From NCBI GenBank assembly GCA_027924585.1, contig BSBM01000092.1, positions 8,178,001 through 8,242,000 of the forward strand: a stretch of 64,000 bases of DNA. Direction: 5' to 3'. Below, in pieces: positions 23,134 through 35,329 of this stretch (position 1 is the first letter of the stretch; every line of letters begins with the position of its first letter). Made by a program: the position numbers and the translations under genes. Below the pieces are notes generated by a model, which saw nothing but the letters and a program-made list of their open reading frames with translations, was not told where the DNA came from and did not search any database. This DNA comes from Larix kaempferi (lineage: Eukaryota > Streptophyta > Pinopsida > Pinales > Pinaceae).

Positions 23134-23875
23134 CTATGGGTGTTTTTGGTAGTGACAAAGGCTGTTGTGTGGTGTGCGATAGGGTGCACAAATCCAATGT
23201 TTTTTTATTGGTAAAGGTGGTGGGATTGATGGAAATGTGGAAGTCATAGGTGACTCGGTGTAGATTCTAGGACCAATTGACGAGGCAAATGATGTCGGTG
23301 CAGTTTGAACGGTTTGTTCAATCATTGGTAGCACATTTTGAGGGGCTGCGGGGGCGTTAGGATCATAATATGTGAGTTGATCAATCTTGATAACGCGTCC
23401 TTCATGTGGGAACATCATGAGGAGGAACAAAGATGAAGCGACGGCTTTCATTTTGTACGTAGCTAAGAAGGAGGTTGTAGTTGAGCTGGGCATTGATCAC
23501 TTCGATGTCGATGATAACTAATTTGTCGCCTAGTTCTATGGGTACATTCGCTAAGAGGCCTTGTGGTTGAGTTGAGCGCCCGTTGTAAGCTCGTAATGTT
23601 GTGGTGGATGGTTGTAAAGCGGGGGAGCCAAGTTTCTGCCACACAAGAGTGGACATAACACAGGTTGAAGCTCCTTCATCGATGATGCAACGATGCACAA
23701 CAAGGTTTCGAATGTTTACTAATACTTGGAAGGCCAAATTTGATGGCAATCGAGGTTCGGCTTGGTCTAAGTCGAAAGCCATCATGTGTGTATCATCAGG
23801 GTCTACTCCTCCGATGGCGGATAGTAGTAGTTTTTGTTGTGTAGGGCATATTTTTAGTACTTCTAAAGCAGACAT
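23134..23875 (-). pseudogene. Tat-like Gypsy protease (broken)
   Basis: This is a retropepsin-like aspartic protease. The active-site segment CIIDEGASTCVMSTLVWQ lies near 23,690; the family norm is D-S/T-G-A, here D-E-G-A. Flap and second-half segments follow (LRAYNGRSTQPQGLLANVPI, INAQLNYNLLLS). A frame change near 23,460 moves the end (FPHEGRVIKIDQLTYYDPNA) into another frame. It would mature the element polyprotein. Confidence 0.85.
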
Positions 23876-24309
23876 AGCAGCGGGGGATTATGCTAGGTCT
23901 TCCACGATGTTATAATTGGATGCTACGCGAGCATTAGGATTGTTGTTAATCCTTCACAAAGGGATGTGAGGGATTTTAGGTCCTCCGTCCAACGGCATAT
24001 TTGGTATGCGTAGTGGTTGATCTAATGGAAGGGAGGTGGATGCGTCAGTGGGAGGAGTTTCTAGGGGTGGGCCATACTGATTCCTGTGAGTCTGGAGGTT
24101 AATGTCATTGGATGACATCGTTAATAAATGGCGTGTGCCTGAATTCGTATGTTGATAATCAATTGCGGCATAGGTGATTTGCTGCTGAGGTGCAGCAGAT
24201 CCTTGTGGGGGATCCATTAGGCGAGCATTTACTACTCCCTGGTTTGGCAATGGGTTTTGCAATATCATGGGTTGTGGTTGATTAAGTGGAGCTGGCTGTC
24301 CAGTGTGGC

Positions 24310-26330
24310 CCTGGCATTAGGCATCATCAGCCCAAAGCGTACGTGCTTTCTCTAAATGGGGGCAGTTGTGAGTGTAGTGTCCATAGACTCCACATATAGA
24401 ACATGGATGGTTTGTTCTCAAGTTATTGTTTTTTGCCTGCTTGGGATGACGATCAGGATTCTGATTTGGGGGAGCAGCATTGTTATTATTTGGAGGATTG
24501 GGTGGTGGTGGACCTTGATTATGTTGTTGGTTGTTGCCGCGGTTACGTCCTCTTCCGCGGTTTTGTTGTCCACCCTGGTTGCATTGGTTGTTTTGGTGTT
24601 AGGGATGATTGTGTTGTGTGTACACTTTCCCTTGAGTAGTAGGAGGATTTTGGGGTGCCGAAAGTGCGGGAGCAGGTTGCGGTGGATAATAAGCTGGTGG
24701 GACTGGAGGTGGTCCAGTTGCCTGCTGGGGTTGTTGGTAACCCTGAGCTATTGGAAGTGTTGGGTTAGCTAGTGTAGCTTGTTGTGGGTAATACATTGGT
24801 TGGGCCGGTAAATGAATTGGGTTATGGGTGGCCGGTTGGTTATAGTATGTGGGTGATACATATGTCGATGGCGCTTGCCCATAGCAATGTTGTGGACAAG
24901 AGGGTCCATGAGTGTGATGAGTCTGATTCGTTGGAGCGTATGAGGTCGTCGCTCCAGAATTAGATGTAGTGCTAGAAAGGTCTGGGGCATTTATGGTGCT
25001 CACCATGCTAAGAGGTTTATTTTGTGTCGTGACTTGGCCGATAATACCATCAGCGGCATGTGATGCCCCCGGAGCGTCACCACGTGAAGAGTCACCTCGT
25101 GGGGCGTCAGGTATGATGGTGTAGAGATAGCCTGACTGGACATAAATCAGGTCGAACTGTTGAGCTTTTAAGATAGCTTCCTCTTCTGATTGGGATCGTT
25201 CGGAAGCTACATCTTTGGCTATGAGGGGTAGGAGTAATTTAAGAAACCGGTCCAAAAAATACGGTCATCCAGTTTTGTCTTGCAGAGGCTACGACGCTTG
25301 CGTCACTCATGGACATGGTCGGTGATGTGGGTAGCTGTGTTTTGTCTGCAAGACAACAGCATTTCAACTCCTACATCATAGCATACAAGTAGCTGAAAAA
25401 ACTGAAGGAAAGTGGAGGCGAGGGACGTAAATGTATGGTGGGTCCCATGTGGTTGTTCAATGTACCACTTGGCTACAGAGCCAGTGAACGTTCGTTGCAA
25501 CAGCCTTAATCTAATGGAGTCATCCACTATGGAGTTAGATGAACACCATAGGTGAAATGACATTATGTGGTTTTGGGGATCCTCCCCAGGTTTTCCTTCA
25601 AACTTAGGGATGTCCGAGGGGAGCTTTGTAGGCATGGGTGGCCATGTAGGGTTGTGCCTGATAGGATCATTGGTTAACCTGGCTAGGTCTGGTAAGTTCA
25701 GACTAGCCATGTATGGTAAACTAGCAGATGGGTGTAGCGTAGTGACTGGGACATAACTATTAATGGTGGCATTATGTAGTGGCCCAGTGGCTCCTAAGGG
25801 TATGCTAGGTATTGAAGGTATGTGTCCTCCAACCGTTGAGGTGTGGGATGGGCCAGCGCTCCCAAGTGCAACATGGGTTGCAGAGGGGTTAGGAATAGTG
25901 CCAGGAATTCTTGGGATCTGGGTTGTGGTAATGAGAGGGGGTGTGATTCCTATGTTGGGCATACCCATAATAGGAGGTAGTCTTGTGTTGGGCATACCTA
26001 AAGGTGGAGTGGCCCCTATATTAGGCATGCCTAAAGGGGTTGTTGTTACCATGGGTGGCACAGTAGTAGAAGGGTTTGTCGATGTATCTCCAATAACACT
26101 GGTGAAGAGGGGGTCGTATTGTGATCTAGCCATGGGGTTGGTTGGTGATATTTCAGTAGGGTTTTCAGATGCAGCCTCAGAATCATATGTGAAGTGAGGC
26201 ATGTCAGAATCGGATGACTGTGTTCTTGGCCGATGACGTGTCGAGTCAAGGGATAAGGCTCTACGTATATGACGTGTAGAGCCAAGTGTACCGAACTGAG
26301 GGGGTTCACCTTGAAGACGGCGAGATCATC
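24310..26330 (-). pseudogene. Tat-like Gypsy gag (broken)
   Basis: The N-terminal region is rich in Pro, Thr and short repeats (GMPN units near 25,950-26,050). The retrotransposon gag domain follows near 25,640-25,330 (LPSDIPKFEGKPGEDPQNHI, RLLQRTFTGSVAKWY). It continues in another frame from 25,255 (LLPLIAKDVASERSQSEEEA). A Pro/Gln-rich tail leads to a CCHC knuckle at 24,362-24,403 (CSICGVYGHYTHNC) and a stop soon after. Gag would assemble the particle. The true start is unclear: the frame is open upstream of Met 26,202 to a stop near 26,320. Confidence 0.88.
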
Positions 26331-28060
26331 TTAAATTCTCAATGGTGAGAAATATTTAAAAATTTTAGTGTAAGGTGGTGATGTAAAAAACTCAAAACCC
26401 TAGTGCAACAATGAGTGCAAGAGGGGAGTGAAAAAATAAAGGCTCTCAGGCCAACAACCAACCTCAAAGAACACTTATTATAGTAGATGTGCTATAATAA
26501 GTGGAGGGATGCAACAAAATTGGTCAGAATACCAAAAGTCAAACAGTTCCTAGAAAAAAGTGGTGTTACTAGACCAAAGGTGGGTATTGTATCATGCAAA
26601 CACCTAACTAGAAGTATTGTGAGTAAACAAACAATATTCTCTGCAAGGTGATGAAATCCAAGTCAGACAATATAGGGTGTTGAATCAACGGCTAGATATC
26701 TCCCTACCGGGAGGGACACCGGGTAGACAATCCTAAAGAGTGGAAACTAGGATACCTCGTTCATGACACGTTCGATTAGGTGAATCTGCAGTTTGGTTCT
26801 ATCGCCGCTGTACCCCCATTCGGGTGTATACCTAGAACTTCGAAAGGTATCCTTCGGTTACTGAATGGATTGCGGTATTCCACTCAGACTTCTAGAACCA
26901 GTCTGGCTACTTCAACCCTACTAAGGGAGAGGCCTTCCCGATAAATTGGTTGATAACCGTGTCAAAATTATAAGGGATTTTTGGACCCTAAAGATAACCA
27001 CTATGTCTCAAATGTAAATAATTGATGGGTGTTATTGGTACACCTATCCCCTCAATTCTACCTAACTACAAGATTCTTTTAAGTGCTCCCCAAGTGGGGT
27101 TAAAATTTTGTTGAGTTAAGGTAAATTTTAAGGCTCAGTTTAAATTATGTGGCAGAGTGGGTGCAAGTGTGATATTTAAACTGAAATTGATTTGCCTCGC
27201 TTGGGTGATTGATTACAAATGAAATAAAAGGACACTTTCAGTTTGCAAAAAATAAAGGCGTTTTTTGAAATGTAAATGCTTGAAACAACTATTCAAAAAT
27301 AATGGATCTTTGAAATAATTTAAAGGGAAGCAAGTAACATAAATATTTCAAGAAATAAATGGATCTCTTAGAAAATTGTTTGGGCAAACTATTGAGCAAA
27401 TAAACAGTAAAACCTTGATCTAAATAAAATGCAGAAAATCTTTCTTTCAATTATTGAAAATTTTTAAAAAGACTTTTGATGGAGCATATATAAATAGAAA
27501 AAGATTTAGTATGGCTATAAAAATGCAAAAAAAAATGCTGTAAAATAGGCTAAATGGGCAAAAAATACAGCAAAATTTTTTCAAAAATTTGGCCGAATTC
27601 AAAATAACTGCATCGCGGGTTTTGGGGAAACAACCATGATGTGCAGTGCGGGTTTCGGCTGCGCAGTCGCGATGTGCAGCGCGGCAAATGGCCACGAAGC
27701 CGCGATGTGCAGCGCGGGTTTCGGTCACACAGTTGCAATGTGTAGCGCGGCAAATGGTCGCGAAGCCACGATGTGCAGCGCGTAAAATGGCCGCGAAGCC
27801 GCGGCGCGCTACGCAGAAAAAGGCCGCGAGGTTGCGATGAGCCGCGCGACTGTCGAGCGAAAAACCGCGAGGCGAAAGCTGAAAACAGATGTCGAAAAAC
27901 GAACCCGAAAATGAAAATTTTAGGCTATTATTGGCAATAGAAAGGGCCAAGATCTAGAACAATAATGGATCTACTGTCTAGGATGGCAGATCTATTAATT
28001 AAAATGATTAAAACTAACAAAAACTAAGATCTAAAACAAAAAACTGAGATCTAAGAATTC
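26331..28060 (-). other. 5' leader of the Tat-like element
   Basis: About 1.7 kb between the primer-binding site and gag. Apart from the GC-rich repeat at 27,600-27,870 I see no genes; the open frames crossing that repeat are repeat-driven. Confidence 0.7.
27600..27870. repeat. GC-rich tandem repeat in the leader
   Basis: Units containing GCGATGTGCAGCGCGG recur roughly every 45-50 bp, alternating with GGTTTCGG and CAAATGG spacers. Pairs such as CCGCG/CGCGG allow stem-loops. The core motif matches that of the array at 16,830-17,060. Confidence 0.85.
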
Positions 28061-28079
28061 GTCCCCAGCAGAGTCGCCA
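28061..28079 (-). other. Tat-like primer-binding site
   Basis: The minus strand reads TGGCGACTCTGCTGGGGAC five bases after the LTR end. Its complement ends in CCA, as a tRNA 3' end does. It is not the initiator-Met type used by the other elements here. I do not assign the tRNA. Confidence 0.75.
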
Positions 28080-28084
28080 AAAAC

Positions 28085-28770
28085 TGTTGGCTTGGTTTTG
28101 CAACCAAGCTTTGTGCAATGGGCACCTATCAACAATGTGATAGCAGTTTCAATATAGAAAACACAAATGATTATGAATTAAATCTAAATCTAAACTAACA
28201 TGTGCATATAACAAATAAATTTAAAAACAATTCATAGAAAGAACAAGAAATAAAATAATAGATGTTTTGTATTAAGATACCTCAAATGGTGAGGATATGA
28301 TGTTGAGCAACTCCAAGTGTGAGTAGCTCCAGGCTCCAATGGTCTCTTTTCCAAGATGCTAAAAATGGTCAAAAGTCTCCGGAGAGATTTTGACAGCGTG
28401 AGGATAGGATGATGGATGGATGGAAAGTGATGAGCCCCTACCACTTTTTTATAGTTTTGGTGGTGGGGAATACCATTATGGTTTTGAGGAAACCAATGGT
28501 ATTGACTAACATGGTTTAGGTACCTTTTTCCCTTCTTTTTCTTTTTTTGAATATTTGTATTCCCTTTTAATATTTTTGGGAATTATGGACCCTTTTTTAG
28601 GGTTTTTTATGCTTTTTGAAGAAAAATATTCATTTTGAGGGGGGAAAAGGGGTGTATTATGGTCTTTTGGTGACCTTTTGATGGCTTTAGAGGCTCAAAT
28701 GGTGGAAAAGTGGACAAATGGGTCATGTGAATAAAGAAATGAGCTAGTGAGCACTTTTTGGGTGTTTACA
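28085..28770 (-). mobile_element. Tat-like Gypsy LTR, 5' (right) copy
   Basis: A 686-bp LTR matching 13,348-14,043, followed by the target duplication ACAGC at 28,771-28,775. Because the element reads on the minus strand, this is the 5' LTR. Confidence 0.92.
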
Positions 28771-31700
28771 ACAGCTCATGGCTATAAGCTCTGTAGTTTT
28801 GAGCTCTTTTAAAGAATGTAACTTCGTTGAGTCCTTTGGGCTCATTGTAACTAATTTTGAAGTTCTAATGGGTCGTTGCTGGTTTGGTCAGTAACTGAGA
28901 GGAAAATGACTATGAGGAAGTCGATTTGGACTGTTTGGGATTTTGAACCTATTGGTCAATGTTTATTTTGTTGATAGATGACGAGATAACCCTTGAGGGT
29001 TTCATGTTTGGTACTGTAGATGAATGTATGGCTCTATAAAAAAAATCTTTAAAGCTTTGATGGGAAGTACCCACAGGATTTATGTTTTGGGGTTTTGAAT
29101 AAAATAATTATGTTTGGATTTTTACTTTCGTTTCTCACTGAGTATAACATGTCAACATTGTTTTCTAGCAAATGCTCTTGTTGTTTTTAGGTACCTTTGT
29201 AAGTTTTGTTTTATGTATTTAGGCGTAGGGTTTATGTGGATGAAAAATCGTGCCACTGGTAGAGAGAATGACTTGGAACGTTTTTGGTAATTTCTAAAGT
29301 GTGATGGCTCTGTGTTTCAGCTTTGTCATGAAGAAATTTCTATTGATAATCAGATGAGCATGTTTCGTTGAGAGTGTAGCTCTGTTTTGCACATATGTTG
29401 GCCCGTGGATGGCTTCTGTATAAATGATGGTTTGAACCCTCTGTGGATTTCGTGGGTTGAATTTATTTTAATGGATGAATGTTTAAAAAGCTGAAGCTAG
29501 AAAGGCGTTTGATTTCTATACTATAATGCAGGGTTTCGCCCAAGTTTAAGATCGATTTCTGTTGAGTAGAAACGAAATGATGAAAGACCAAAAATAGGGA
29601 ATTCGTGTTTGATAGTTTGTTTGACCTGGATATTATATGCACAGTACATGATCTTATGTTGTGGTTTTAAATATATCAGCGATCCTAAATATGCTATGTT
29701 GATGGATAGTTTCAAAGATTTGACCTGCGTTATTTCATTTGTTTCTTTAAAATAATAAATGAGATGGGATGATTTTTTACTACATTGGTTTCGTGGATCC
29801 TTGGGAGATCCTTGTTTTGGAAAAATGAGTTTGAATCTTGCTGGCTAAAAAGGTTAAACCCTAGCTTTCTCGTATTTGAATAATTTAAATGTACAGCATG
29901 AGGGTTTGGGAAAATCATGCGATTTCGTTTTGTAAAGGTTAATAGTTCAGGCATCAACATTATTAAATAAAAGTTTTGATACTCGTGGTTCTATCTATAT
30001 AGGTATTTAGCACAGACTAGCTAGGTTAGCCCTGCTAGATCCTTGAAACATTTAGGGTAGATGCTTAAATTCAACATAAATAATAACTAAAATTTTGAAC
30101 CTAGAGTTTAAACCCTGAGAGTCCATGCCAATTGGCCCTTGCTCCATAAAAGATAATAAAAATGACAATGTACAGGAAACATGAATGATGTATAATAATT
30201 CCTACCTTAACATCTAAATCTAATTGAACTGTATGGAAATTTTGTAGTTCATACCTGATTCTTGAAGCTTGATATTCCCTTGCAGAACCTGCACACTCAA
30301 ACAGTAGTTAATGGAAATATGTATTGACCTAGCTAACTTGTAGGATTATCTTTAACTGAATAACCTTGGGACTACCATGTTCCTTCCAACCATGACCCTT
30401 AGACCATTCTTGGTTCTAATTGGATCCCCCCGAGTTGGTTCCAACATGCAATAAGATAAGTAGAGGACCTAGGATAGGCTACTGATCAGATCTAGGAAAA
30501 TAGTAAGCTTCTTCAGTTCTGTAGAATAATTCTCTTCTATTACCATAAGAGAATGATAGTAGGAAAAGATTATCCCTCTCTTGGGGTCTGCCCTTCTTTA
30601 TATAGGTGAGTTTGTTTAGAATATAGCTGTTGAGTTTAAATAATAATATTTCAGCTTTTAATTTAAATTGAATTATAACATTTATGAAAGATATTTCACT
30701 AATTGTTCACTCCTAGTTTATCTAGGACCTTTATTTTGTTACAATTAGAGGTATCTTTAAGTTGGATTACAAGTAATAATAATACTAATAATAATAATAA
30801 CATGAGAATTATTTTATGCATAACCTTTACACATGCTATTTTACATAAGTTATCTTTCCTTTTTAAATAATCAAGCTGATTATTCAACAATTTAAAATAT
30901 GATAACTCTTTGATTTAGTTATGTACATATCATAATAATTCTTTGATAATTATTAAATACAAGGTCCAACTCTTTGGACAAGGTCTTTTGGTAAGCTTGG
31001 ATAGTTGGTTAGGTTTAGGTGCCTCTAGGTCCCTTTTGCATGTTGGATTCCCTCGTTTAACATGGTAGTTCCCATAGTCCTTGATGATAGATAGAAAATT
31101 ATTCATTTAACCAATTTAAATAAATGTGATGAATAGAAGTGCTATTCAAAGTCTTCTCGATTCAACACTTTTAAGATCAAGTAACCCCAAGTGCTCTTCA
31201 TAGCTTTTAGCTCAACACTCTCACATGGGCGTTATGCTAGTGCAATTCCAGAGCATTTCCGCTCAACACTAGTACTAGAATATGGTTGTGAAGCACATCT
31301 AAAATGTACAAATGGCCTCGAATCCGGTATTCTTTATCAAGCTTGGAGTTCTCCAGGGCTTATACCCAACACTCTATGTACATCGAGGCTTACGCGTAGT
31401 ACATAATACATCGTCTAGGTACATCGGGGCTTATGCCCAGTACATAGGTCATTAGTGTGTTCCTGAGTCCACACTCAACACATCATACAACTCAATCATG
31501 TAAACCATAACTTTGCACAGTATGTAACAAAAGGTTAATCTCAGTATACCAGGGCTTGTACCCAACCTCATAATAAAACATAAATCAATACATTGGGGCT
31601 TTCTGCCCAGTATAAAATACTAGTCTGCGTCAATCCGGGTCCACGCACAATATGTAATTCTATAAAAGAAATGAATCATGTGCACTGGGGCTTATGCCCA

Positions 31701-31782
31701 ATATAAAAAAATAAATCATGTGTTGGGGCTTAAGCCCAGTATATAACATAAAAAATAGTTAGTCAAAATTCCGGATATTACA
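28771..31782 (-). mobile_element. Giant-LTR chromovirus, 3' LTR, second part
   Basis: This continues the LTR interrupted at 13,347 and matches 37,770-40,660 plus 42,306-42,396. It ends ...GATATTACA directly before a polypurine tract (minus sense). Near its end it carries many copies of GGGCTTATGCCCA-like palindromes (31,310-31,750). A TAA-type microsatellite lies at 30,775-30,800. The short ORFs here are not genes. Confidence 0.9.
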
Positions 31783-31791
31783 TCCCTCCCC
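31783..31791 (-). other. Chromovirus polypurine tract
   Basis: The minus strand reads GGGGAGGGA immediately before the LTR start TGTAATATCC. Confidence 0.85.
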
Positions 31792-31817
31792 ACTTAGAAC
31801 AACACCGTCCGAGTGTT

Positions 31818-33200
31818 CTAGGGACTAGAAATGATGTCATGAAATAAGGCGGGGTATGCCTCTTTCATGGTTGTCTCATTTTCCCAAGTAGCCTCTTCTG
31901 GTCTGAAGTGCCTCCATTGTACTTTCAACTAGGTGATGGTCCTTCTTCTAAGTTGCACCACTCTCTTATCCAGAATGTGGAGGGGCTCCGGTAGGAATTC
32001 CCCTTCGGGTTCCACCTGTAACAAGGACTAATCAATCACATGTTTAGTATCATAAACATATTCCTTTAATAAAGATACATGGAAAACATTATGAACTTTT
32101 ACATGCGCTGGTAAAGATAGATCATATGCTACTGGCCCTTTCTTGGCCAGTATCTCAAAGGGTCCACAAAATATGGGGGCTAGCTTCGACCCGCATTGCC
32201 CCAAGCTTAGAGAGCTTCTTTTTTATTATACTTTTAAGAATACATATTTGCCGACTTGGTAATCTTTGTCTTTTCTTTTCTTATCCACATAACTCTTTTG
32301 GCAGTCTTATGCCTCTTTCAAGTTTTGTTGTACCTTGGAGACTAGCTGCTCCAAGTCTTTTAGTAGGTCGGGACCTAGCATAAGTCTATCTATTGGACTA
32401 TCCCAAGTTACTGGTGTCCTACATTTTCTGCCATAGAACACTTCAAAGGGGATCATTTTGGCAGAGGTCTGGTATCCATTGTTGTAAGCAAACTCTGCGA
32501 GGTGCAAATAATTCAACCACTTTGTGGGGCTATTCATAACATACATCCTCGGCATATCCTCAAGGAATTGGTTTACTCATTCCGTCTGTCCATTGGTTTG
32601 GGGATGGTACACGGTGCTGAATTGTAGTAGTGTCTCCAAACTAGAGAACAATGCCCTCCAGAAGTTGCTAGTGAACTTCGTGTCTCGATCGGAAATGATT
32701 TCTTTGGGTATCCCATGCAATCAGAAGATCTCCTTTAGGAAGATGTCCGCGATGTGAACAACTTTGTAGGTAGACTTCACTGATATAAAATGTGTTGCTT
32801 TTAATAACTTGTCCACTACTACAAAGATGGAATCATTATGTCTCTTACTCTTGGGTAACCCTGTGATGAAATCCATACTAATAACCTCCCACTTCCACTT
32901 TGGAATGGGTAATGGTTGTAGTAGTCCCGAAGGGTGCTGGTGTTCTTCTTTATCCAGTTGGCACTCCTGGCATTTAGCGATGAATAAAGCTATGTTGGCT
33001 TTCAACTTAGGCCAAAAGAAATGTTTCTTCACCGCCAATATCATCTTTTGATATCCCGGGTGTCCTAAATAGGGCTTCTGATGGAATTTTGTGAGGATGT
33101 TAGGTCTAATGTCTCCACTTTCTGGAACATAAAGTCTCTCTTTCGACCACAGCAGTCCCAACTCGTCTATCTTACACTCCTTTTGTTGTTGGAATAACCT
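31818..33200 (-). pseudogene. Chromovirus integrase with C-terminal chromodomain (broken)
   Basis: The integrase zinc region (FHQKPYLGHPGYQKMILAVK, CQECQLDKEEHQHPSG) and the first catalytic Asp segment (VISMDFITGLPKSK) lie in 33,161-32,721. Later parts appear at 32,555-32,307 (VMNSPTKWLNYLHLAEFAYN). A chromodomain follows in the last 200 bases (LHILDKRVVQLRRRTIT, stop, then LKVQWRHFRPEEATWENE), ending at a stop at 31,818. Chromodomains bind histone marks and steer integration. Their presence places this Gypsy element among the chromoviruses. The pattern with very long LTRs fits the Tekay/Del group, which is an inference. Confidence 0.88.
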
Positions 33201-33412
33201 ATCCTATTGGATCATTTTAAGGATCTTGACATAGAATCGGTCACTCCGACATGCTGTTCTAATCCTGTGGTGCAAATATGAGTTAGTTTGACTCACAGTC
33301 ACCTCATATAACATATGGGCCCATCGACTTAAAGCATCCATGATCTTGTTCTCCTTTCCCTATATGTGCTTTAGCTCGAAGTGGTACTCACTAAGGAAAG
33401 CTAGCCACTAGC

Positions 33413-34531
33413 CTATCTGGCGTTTAGGTCAGGTTGGTCAAATAAGTACTTCAGACTCATGTTGTTTGTCTTTAATAGGAACTTCTTTCCCATAAGGCAG
33501 TGCCTCCACATCTTCAAGGCGTGGATAATGGCGGCTAGTTCAAGATCGTGTGTGGGGTAGTTCTGTTCCTGTTCCTTCAACTTCCTTGACTCATAACAGA
33601 TAGCGAAGTAATTTTGCATAAGGACTCCACCGAGTCCTTCCTTGCTTGCATCTGTGCAAACCACGAAGTCCCCATAGGTGTCAGCTATCCGTAGGATGGG
33701 TGCACTAGTCAAAAGTTGCTTTAGCTTTTGAAAACTTTCCTCGCATTTTGTCGTCCCAAGAAATTTGGTTGTCTTTTTCTGCAAGGCTGTCATAGGGAAA
33801 GAAATTCGCGAGAAGTTCTCAATGAACTTTCGATAGTACCTGGCTAACCCTAAGAATGATCTTATGTCGGTTACGCACATGGGGGTAGGCCATTCCTCTA
33901 TGGCTTTAATTTTCTCGGGGTCGACCGCTATCCCCTTCTCATAAATGATGTGACCTAGGTACTGTATCTAGGGTTTGTAGAAATCGCACTTACTAAACTT
34001 AGCGTACAATTGGTGTTCTCGTAGTATTTGCAATACTATTCGGAGGTGCTCTTCATGTTCTCCTTCATTCTTGGAGTAGATCAAAATGTCGTCAATGAAG
34101 ACTATAATGAACTTTTCTAGGTATTTACTAAAGATGTTGTTCATCATGCACATAAAGTTGGCAGGTTAGTTAGTCAAAATGAAAGGCATTACCACAAACT
34201 CGTAATGGCCGTATCGGGTTCGAAACGCGGTCTTACTGATGTCTTCATCACGGATTCTCACCTGATGATATCCAGATCGTAAGTCGATCTTTGAGAAGAT
34301 CTTCACTCCTCTGACTTGATCAAACAATTCCTCAATTCTAGGGAGTGGGTAACAGTTCTTGATCGTCAACTTGTTGAGTTGGCGGTAATCGATGCACATC
34401 TGCATCATCTCATCCTTCATTCTGACAAAGAGTATTGGTGCTCCCCAAGGAGACACACTAGGTCGGATATAAACTTTCTCGATCAACTCTTGTAACTGAA
34501 GCTTGAGTTCCACCAATTTGGGTGGACTCAT
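33413..34531 (-). pseudogene. Chromovirus reverse transcriptase and RNase H (broken)
   Basis: RT motifs are in order: [52 protein letters not shown], and the catalytic [14 protein letters not shown] near 34,085. The RNase H region begins with FVVCTDASKEGLGGVLMQN (first Asp kept) and NYPTHDLELAAIIHALKMW (Glu kept). Stops at about 34,160 and between 33,960 and 33,885 interrupt a frame that is otherwise continuous with the protease. Confidence 0.93.
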
Positions 34532-34594
34532 GCGGTAAGGGGATTTGGAAACTGGTACGTACTCGGGTGTTAACTCTATGGATAAGTCTAGGTC

Positions 34595-35317
34595 TCATTT
34601 GGGCGGTAGCCCAGGTATTTCCTCGGGAAATACATCCTTGAATTCTGCAAGGACTGGGAAGTCTTTGATCTTATGTTCCCTATCTACTTCTACGGTTCGA
34701 ATGTTGACTGCAGATAGCTTACAACCCTTTCTTACGCATTTCTTTGCTTGTAAGGCAGATACCTGTCTTACGGAAACTTTCTTAGGGATACCTTGAATGG
34801 TTTTCCAATTCCCTTGGCTGTCCATGCATAGAATTGATTTGTTCAAGCAATCAAGTAGGGCATGATGTTCTTCTAACCAATCCATGCCTATTAGTACGTA
34901 ATAAGACCCTAGTGGTAAGATGTTCAACTCTACCTTGGTTGGGAACCCATTTAAATCTACTTCACAAGTTCTAACTAGTTAAGAGACTTTATGCTTGGTA
35001 CCGGTGGCTAGTTGTACCAATAGCCACGGTTTCCCATGACTCTCTTGGTTTAACTTACAAGTAGTTAGTGTCTTAGGGGAGACATAACTTCGGCATGCAC
35101 CGGGATCTATTAAAACTGAGATGGTTGTGTTTGAGATCTTACCCTTAATTTCAACCATAGTGGCCTGGTGATCTTCTTGTCGGCCATCAAGTGCTGCATA
35201 ATTCTTGGTGTTCTTGCCATGTCCCCTACTGTTGGGTTTTCTTGGACAGTGTGTAAAACTCCGCCCGTCTTGTTGGGACAATCTTTGAAGTAGTGTGGCC
35301 CTTGGAATTTCCACCAA
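34595..35317 (-). pseudogene. Chromovirus protease (broken)
   Basis: The aspartic protease active site reads ISVLIDPGACRSYVSP near 35,100. The D-P-G-A variant is usual in chromoviruses. A second conserved segment (SYYVLIGMDWLEEHHALLDC) follows a stop near 34,979. The frame continues into the RT. Confidence 0.88.
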
Positions 35318-35329
35318 GTAATGGTTGGT

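Noticed and set aside
22911-26197. Plus-strand ORFs rich in Gly, Val or Trp opposite the Tat-like gag
   Set aside because: They are mirror frames of the Pro/Thr/Gln-rich gag and spacer on the minus strand, with no domain of their own.
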